DNA from: DATCZB01 sp035513215
GTDB taxonomy: Bacteria > Pseudomonadota > Gammaproteobacteria > Steroidobacterales > Rariloculaceae
Assembly: GCA_035513215.1 (NCBI GenBank)
Contig: DATKCK010000054.1
Span: 1 to 9,678, forward strand
Direction of reading: 5' to 3'
Length of the DNA stretch: 9,678 nt
Below are positions 6,055 through 9,678 of this stretch, one piece after another. The position numbers and the translations under genes were made by a program. Numbering within the stretch: position 1 is the first letter of the stretch; every line of letters begins with the position of its first letter. The notes beneath the pieces are model-generated. The model saw nothing but the letters and a program-made list of their open reading frames with translations, had not been told where the DNA came from and did no database searches.

Positions 6055-6095
6055 GGACCGCAAATCGGACCGCGTTACTCGGACCCCGTTACTCG
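6050..6095 (-). repeat. Short tandem repeats flanking palindrome copy 1
   Basis: A 12-bp unit, aaatcggaccgc, occurs twice back to back (6050-6061 and 6062-6073). It is followed by gttactcg twice (6074-6081 and 6088-6095) separated by gacccc. On the minus strand the series is iterated g-g-t-c-c-g-a units leading into GGGGTCAGACCCC. The second gttactcg contains the stop codon of the neighbouring minus-strand lipoprotein gene. A similar tandem pair flanks the second element. Confidence 0.8.
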
Positions 6096-6460
6096 AGCTC
6101 CTCTGCCGCGTTATTCGTCGCGCGCTCGCAGTCGGGCGCGAGGCGGGCACGCTGGAGCGCGGCCAGGCCGCGTGGACCCTCGCCGTCGCGGCTCGCCTCG
6201 GCGAGCTCGTTGAGGCCGCGGCAGGCCGTCAAGAGCTCGAGCTCGGCGGCTTCGAGCGCGGCATAGCGGCCGCTGCCGGGGGTCTCGTCATCGATCGCAA
6301 GCGCTAACGCGGTCGCGATCTCGTTCTGACGGCGAAACACAGATTCGACATAGTCCGGGAAGGCATCGGAGCGGACGCGCAGACGCTCGCCGTCGACGGT
6401 CGTGACGGCGCAGCCCGCGGCGAGCACGACGATGACGGCCGAGGACAGGATCACGCGCAT
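6089..6460 (-). CDS. Small lipoprotein, function unknown
   Basis: 123 residues. The N-terminus, MRVILSSAVIVVLAAGC, is a lipoprotein signal with lipobox AAGC and lipidated Cys17. The mature part is mostly helical and charged: DAFPDYVESVFRRQNEIATALALAIDD, then AALEAAELELLTACRGLNELAEA, with two further cysteines (C80, C111) that could form a disulfide. I do not recognise a family; the size and helical pattern resemble many small conserved proteobacterial lipoproteins. Only a weak ATGAG precedes the start. The gene diverges from the squalene-hopene cyclase gene (78-bp gap) and converges on the PLP-enzyme gene, with the palindrome between them. Its stop codon lies inside the short tandem repeats next to that palindrome. 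Confidence 0.75.
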   Translation of the reverse strand: MRVILSSAVIVVLAAGCAVTTVDGERLRVRSDAFPDYVESVFRRQNEIATALALAIDDETPGSGRYAALEAAELELLTACRGLNELAEASRDGEGPRGLAALQRARLAPDCERATNNAAEELE

Positions 6461-6499
6461 CGGCTCATTCTACGAGCGGCCGTTGATTCGGGCCCGATA

Positions 6500-6508
6500 T
6501 GCGATAAT
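6500..6508 (+). promoter_or_regulatory. Candidate extended -10 promoter for the squalene-hopene cyclase cluster
   Basis: TGCGATAAT is a TG-n-GATAAT extended -10. A TTGATT lies at 6483-6488, but the 14-bp spacer is short for a normal -35, which an extended -10 can tolerate. Transcription would start near 6515, about 24 nt before the ATG at 6539. Pattern match only. Confidence 0.42.
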
Positions 6509-6538
6509 GCGGCGCCGCCGAGAGCTCAGACGGACTGC

Positions 6539-8554
6539 ATGTCAGCAACCTTCCCCCACGCGATCCATAACCAGCCGCGTCTGGACGAGGCTATCGATCG
6601 AGCCATTGGCTGGCTGGACCGCGAGCAGCAACCCGAGGGTTACTGGGTCGGAATGCTCGAATCGAATCAGTGCATGGAAGCCGAATGGCTGCTGGCGATG
6701 CACTTTCTGGGCCACGAGCACCCGCGCAAGAGCGACATCGTCGCGACGATCCTCGCGGCCCAGCGCGAGGACGGGTCCTGGGAGAGCTATTTCGACGCGC
6801 CGGCCGGAGACATCAACAGCACGGTCGAGTGCTATGCCGCGCTGCGCTCGGTCGGATTCCCGCCCGACGACGAGCGCCTGAGTCGGGCGCGCGAATGGAT
6901 CTTCGCCCGCGGCGGGCTGCCTAAGATCCGCGTCTTTACCCGTTACTGGCTGGCCCTGATCGGCGAGTGGCCGTGGAAGCGAACGCCGAATCTGCCGCCC
7001 GAGGTCATTGCGAATCCGCGGTGGTTCCCGTTCAACATCTACAATTTCTCGAGCTGGGCCCGCGCCACGCTGTTGCCGCTGGCCGTGCTATCGGCAAAGC
7101 GCGCCGTCAGGCCGCTTCCGCGCGAGCGCCGGCTCGACGAGCTCTTTCCGGACGGCCGCGACAAGATGGACTACCGGCTGCCGCACGACAATCCGATCTT
7201 TTCGTTCAAGCGCCTGTTCCTGCTCACCGACCGGCTCCTGCACCTTTACCAGGCGATCGGCTTCACGCCGTTTCGCCGGCTCGCCGTCCATGCCTGCCTC
7301 GAATGGATCCTGAGGCACCAGGATGCCGACGGCGCCTGGGGCGGCATTCAACCGCCCTGGGTTTACAGCCTGATGGCGCTCAACGTCGAAGGCTACCCGC
7401 TCGATCACCCGAGCGTGCGCGACGGCCTCGAGGCGCTCGACGCTCACTGGTCTTACGAGCGCGACGGCAGCCTCCATATACAGGCCAGCGAGTCGCCGGT
7501 CTGGGATACGTTTCTGTCGCTGCTCGCGCTCGAGGACTGCGCGCAGGAAATCGATGGCGCGTATCGGCGGGGGCTCGACTGGGTGCTTGCGCACGAGAAC
7601 AGCTATCGCGGCGACTGGTCGCAAAAGAATCCCAGGCTCGCGCCGGGCGGCTGGGCCTTCGAGCGGGCGAACCTGCATTATCCCGACATCGACGACACTT
7701 CCGTTGCACTGATCGTTCTAGCGCGCCTGCCCCAGGCGATCCGCAACAAACCCGAGATCAAGTCGGCGATCGATCGCTCGCTGGCCTGGGTACTCGGCAT
7801 GCAGTGCAAAAAGGGCGGCTGGGCGGCTTTCGATCGCGACAACGACAAGCTCATCATTACGATGATCCCGTTCTGCGATTTCGGCGAGGCGCTGGACCCG
7901 CCGTCGGCCGACGTGACGGCGCATGTCGTCGAGGGGCTCGCGTATCTGGGGTTCGATCGGACGCACCCGGCGGTCGAGAAGGCTTACCGGTTTCTGCGCG
8001 CCGAGCAGGAAGAGGACGGCAGCTGGTTCGGGCGCTGGGGCGTCAACCACATCTACGGCACGGCAGCCGTCCTGCCGGCGCTCGCCGCGCTCGGCGAGGA
8101 CGCGACCGTGCCGCACGTCAAGCGCGCCGCGGACTGGATCGCCGCGCATCAGAACCGCGACGGCGGCTGGGGCGAGACCTGCGCTTCCTACATGGACGAC
8201 CGGCTGCGGGGCCAGGGACCGAGCGCGGCATCGCAGACGGCCTGGGCCATCATCGCCCTGACCGCGAGCGGCAGCGAGGCCTACCTGTCACAGGTTCGCG
8301 CGGGCTTGAGCTACCTCACCCGCACGCAGCGGGAAGACGGCACCTGGGACGAGCCTTACTACACGGGGACCGGATTCCCGGGATACGGCTTCGGCGCAAG
8401 GCTCGACTTCCGTGACGAGAGGACGCGCCGACGCATTCATCAGGGCACGGAGCTGCAGCGGGGCTTCATGATCAACTACAACATGTACCGGCACTATTTC
8501 CCGCTGATGGCGCTCGGACGCGCTCGTCGATTCTTAAACGAAATTCGACAATAG
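6539..8554 (+). CDS. shc: Squalene-hopene cyclase
   Basis: 671 residues, the usual length. The enzyme cyclises squalene to hopene (and hopanol), the committed step of hopanoid synthesis, as a monotopic protein on the inner membrane. The protonating motif DIDD is at 383-386, matching the family's DXDD. QW repeats (QxxxGxW) are visible at 30-36, 75-81, 261-267, 422-428, 490-496, 538-544 and 597-603. The alpha-alpha barrel ends in the expected QRGFMINYNMYRHYFPLMALGR (positions about 640-661, written here only as a landmark split: QRGFMINYN and MYRHYFPLMALGR). No break or frameshift is seen. The ATG at 6539 has only a weak GGA before it. The next gene, mscL, starts 16 bp after the stop, so the two are probably co-transcribed. 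No other hopanoid genes (hpn series) are present in the window. Confidence 0.97.
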   Translation: MSATFPHAIHNQPRLDEAIDRAIGWLDREQQPEGYWVGMLESNQCMEAEWLLAMHFLGHEHPRKSDIVATILAAQREDGSWESYFDAPAGDINSTVECYAALRSVGFPPDDERLSRAREWIFARGGLPKIRVFTRYWLALIGEWPWKRTPNLPPEVIANPRWFPFNIYNFSSWARATLLPLAVLSAKRAVRPLPRERRLDELFPDGRDKMDYRLPHDNPIFSFKRLFLLTDRLLHLYQAIGFTPFRRLAVHACLEWILRHQDADGAWGGIQPPWVYSLMALNVEGYPLDHPSVRDGLEALDAHWSYERDGSLHIQASESPVWDTFLSLLALEDCAQEIDGAYRRGLDWVLAHENSYRGDWSQKNPRLAPGGWAFERANLHYPDIDDTSVALIVLARLPQAIRNKPEIKSAIDRSLAWVLGMQCKKGGWAAFDRDNDKLIITMIPFCDFGEALDPPSADVTAHVVEGLAYLGFDRTHPAVEKAYRFLRAEQEEDGSWFGRWGVNHIYGTAAVLPALAALGEDATVPHVKRAADWIAAHQNRDGGWGETCASYMDDRLRGQGPSAASQTAWAIIALTASGSEAYLSQVRAGLSYLTRTQREDGTWDEPYYTGTGFPGYGFGARLDFRDERTRRRIHQGTELQRGFMINYNMYRHYFPLMALGRARRFLNEIRQ

Positions 8555-8557
8555 GAA

Positions 8558-8562
8558 AAGGA
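8558..8562 (+). promoter_or_regulatory. Shine-Dalgarno site of mscL
   Basis: AAGGA lies 8 nt before the ATG at 8571, inside the 16-bp gap after the cyclase stop. This is among the clearer ribosome sites in the window and suggests that mscL is translated independently although it shares a transcript. Confidence 0.6.
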
Positions 8563-8570
8563 CGAGAAGG

Positions 8571-8990
8571 ATGCTGAAAGAATTCAAAGAGTTCGCAATG
8601 CGCGGCAATGTCATGGACATGGCCATCGGCATCATCATCGGCGCTGCTTTCGGACGGATAGTCACCTCGCTCGTCAACGACGTCGTCATGCCGCCCATTG
8701 GTCTGCTCTTGGGCAACCTCGATTTCAGCAGCCTGTTCATCGATCTCAGCGGCAGCGACTACGCGTCGCTTACCGCCGCCGAGGAAGCCGGCGCGCCGAT
8801 CATCAAATACGGACTTTTCATCAACAACATTCTCGACTTCGTCATCGTGGCCTTCGCCATATTCCTCGTCATCCGCACTATGAACCGGCTCAAGAGGAAG
8901 GAAGAAGCGGCGCCGCCGGCACCTGATCAGCCATCGGCCGAGGCGAAGCTCTTGATCGAAATCCGCGACGTGCTACGTGAGCAACGCTGA
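8571..8990 (+). CDS. mscL: Large-conductance mechanosensitive channel MscL
   Basis: 139 residues, the usual MscL length. It is a homopentameric inner-membrane channel that opens under high membrane tension to release solutes on hypo-osmotic shock. The N-terminal amphipathic helix MLKEFKEFAMRGN is followed by TM1 (about 16-42, DMAIGIIIGAAFGRIVTSLV and the MPPIG turn). A periplasmic loop (about 46-76) comes next, then TM2 (about 78-103, YGLFINNILDFVIVAFAIFL). The basic RLKRKEE stretch (106-112), a Pro/Ala linker and the cytoplasmic bundle helix AEAKLLIEIRDVLREQR (123-139) complete it. All parts are intact. It lies 16 bp after the squalene-hopene cyclase gene, and its last 14 bp overlap the start of the next gene. 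Confidence 0.97.
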   Translation: MLKEFKEFAMRGNVMDMAIGIIIGAAFGRIVTSLVNDVVMPPIGLLLGNLDFSSLFIDLSGSDYASLTAAEEAGAPIIKYGLFINNILDFVIVAFAIFLVIRTMNRLKRKEEAAPPAPDQPSAEAKLLIEIRDVLREQR

Positions 8991-9600
8991 TCCTCGCGGG
9001 CAGCTCGTGCCCGTCCTGGCACTGCTGGCGACGGGCATCGCGCAGGCACAGTCGATCGAACTGATCGACGCGGACTTGCGCCGATGGACCGTGGAGAACA
9101 CCGAGGCCGGCAATTTCCGGATCGTCGACGGCACGCTCGAGGTGCGGGAGCATGAAGGTTGGCTCAAATCGGCCGAGCGCTACGGCGATTTCGAGCTCGT
9201 CGCGGAGTTTCGCTTCATGACGGACGACGCCGACAGCGGGATCTTCGTCCGCGCGCGCGGCGAGAGCGAGTTCGTCCGCGGTTGGCCGAACTTAAGCTAC
9301 CAGGTTCAGTTGCGTAATCCGCTCGGCGACAGCCCGTTCCCGCCGGTCGGGGGCATCTTTCGCCACGGCATGGCCGGCGGGGAGACGGAATACGACGAGG
9401 ACCTGGCGCGCCGGTCGTCGCTGCCGACCGGTGAGTGGCAGACCCTGACCGTGCGCGTCGAAAGCGAATCGCTCGTCGTCGACCTCAACGGCGCCGTCAT
9501 CACGCGCGCCGGCGGCCTCGCCAACGACACCGGCTTCATCGGCATCCAGGGCGAAACCGGCACGCTCGAGTTCCGCTCGATCCGCCTGCGCCAACTGTAG
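8977..9600 (+). CDS. Secreted DUF1080-type (3-keto-disaccharide hydrolase fold) protein
   Basis: 207 residues from a GTG start that overlaps the end of mscL by 14 bp. A signal peptide is plausible: Arg7, hydrophobic LVPVLALLATGIA, and a cleavage site after AQA (about residue 24). The rest is a single concanavalin-like beta-sandwich domain. It has FRIVDGTLEV, FELVAEFRF, DSGIFVRA (87-93), SYQVQLRN (107-114), TGEWQTLTVRVE (151-162), VVDLNGAVI (167-175) and the closing GFIGIQGETGTLEFRSIRLR. That last block matches the end of DUF1080 domains. Some members hydrolyse 3-keto-glycosides; others may only bind sugars, and the catalytic residues are not assigned here. No strong ribosome site is seen; translation is probably coupled to mscL. 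An internal GTG at 9007 is a possible later start. Confidence 0.85.
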   Translation: MSNADPRGQLVPVLALLATGIAQAQSIELIDADLRRWTVENTEAGNFRIVDGTLEVREHEGWLKSAERYGDFELVAEFRFMTDDADSGIFVRARGESEFVRGWPNLSYQVQLRNPLGDSPFPPVGGIFRHGMAGGETEYDEDLARRSSLPTGEWQTLTVRVESESLVVDLNGAVITRAGGLANDTGFIGIQGETGTLEFRSIRLRQL

Positions 9601-9607
9601 AACATCC

Positions 9608-9678
9608 GGGTCAGGGTGCCGATGGGGGTGCCGATGGGGTCAGACCCCTTCAGGTTTTGACTCGGTCAAAACCTGAAG
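9608..9678 (+). repeat. REP-like element copy 2 with tandem 12-bp leader, cut by right edge
   Basis: A 12-bp unit, gggtgccgatgg, is repeated in tandem at 9614-9625 and 9626-9637. It runs into GGGGTCAGACCCC (9636-9648), the same 13-mer as in copy 1. Next come complementary arms CTTCAGGTTTTGAC (9648-9661) and GTCAAAACCTGAAG (9665-9678) around TCG. The right arm continues beyond the window. Relative to copy 1 the element is inverted, with leader on the left here and on the right there. Confidence 0.85.

Noticed and set aside
5988..6060. Intrinsic (Rho-independent) terminator
   Set aside because: No T-run follows the hairpin on either strand and the stem is far longer than typical; kept as a REP-like repeat.
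6050..6095. CRISPR array
   Set aside because: Units are only 8-12 bp, with no spacers and no cas genes.
6967..8415. A 482-residue frame inside the squalene-hopene cyclase gene
   Set aside because: Shifted-frame shadow with Arg-rich low-complexity translation; the cyclase frame is intact with all motifs.

Overview
The window reads as high-GC chromosomal DNA from a proteobacterium, most likely a gammaproteobacterium. The pointers are dense coding, lipobox-type lipoproteins that imply an outer membrane, a gammaproteobacterial-looking MscL, a full-length squalene-hopene cyclase, and palindromic intergenic repeats of the REP kind. A relative of the Woeseiales/Steroidobacterales is a guess from general gene content, not shown by the sequence. 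I see no rRNA, tRNA, CRISPR array, integrase or transposase.

Left part, minus strand (about 4313 down to 1): a tightly packed four-gene operon, read right to left. (1) A lipoprotein with a long Gly/Gln/Ser-rich, partly collagen-like linker. (2) A larger lipoprotein with an Ala/Glu-repeat tail. (3) A Hanks-type Ser/Thr kinase domain protein without a membrane anchor, whose start overlaps the end of gene 2. (4) A single-pass membrane protein with a TPR-like outer domain, whose start overlaps the kinase stop by 8 bp and which runs off the left edge. Together, genes 3 and 4 look like a receptor kinase split into two polypeptides, co-transcribed with two envelope lipoproteins. This is the best candidate for an undescribed system here.

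Middle, plus strand (4510-5989): a secreted DUF4399 protein followed 31 bp later by a PLP-dependent cysteine synthase/cysteine desulfhydrase-like enzyme. A divergent intergenic region (4314-4509) separates this pair from the lipoprotein operon. The stop codon of the PLP enzyme lies at the edge of a perfect 67-bp palindrome, which is followed by short tandem repeats.

Right part: a small minus-strand lipoprotein gene (6089-6460) diverges from a plus-strand cluster. That cluster contains squalene-hopene cyclase (hopanoid synthesis), MscL (large-conductance mechanosensitive channel) and a secreted DUF1080-type protein. The gaps are 16 bp and then a 14-bp overlap, so it is probably one transcription unit. 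The window ends inside a second copy of the palindromic element. The second copy lies in the opposite orientation and carries paired changes in both arms that preserve the hairpin.
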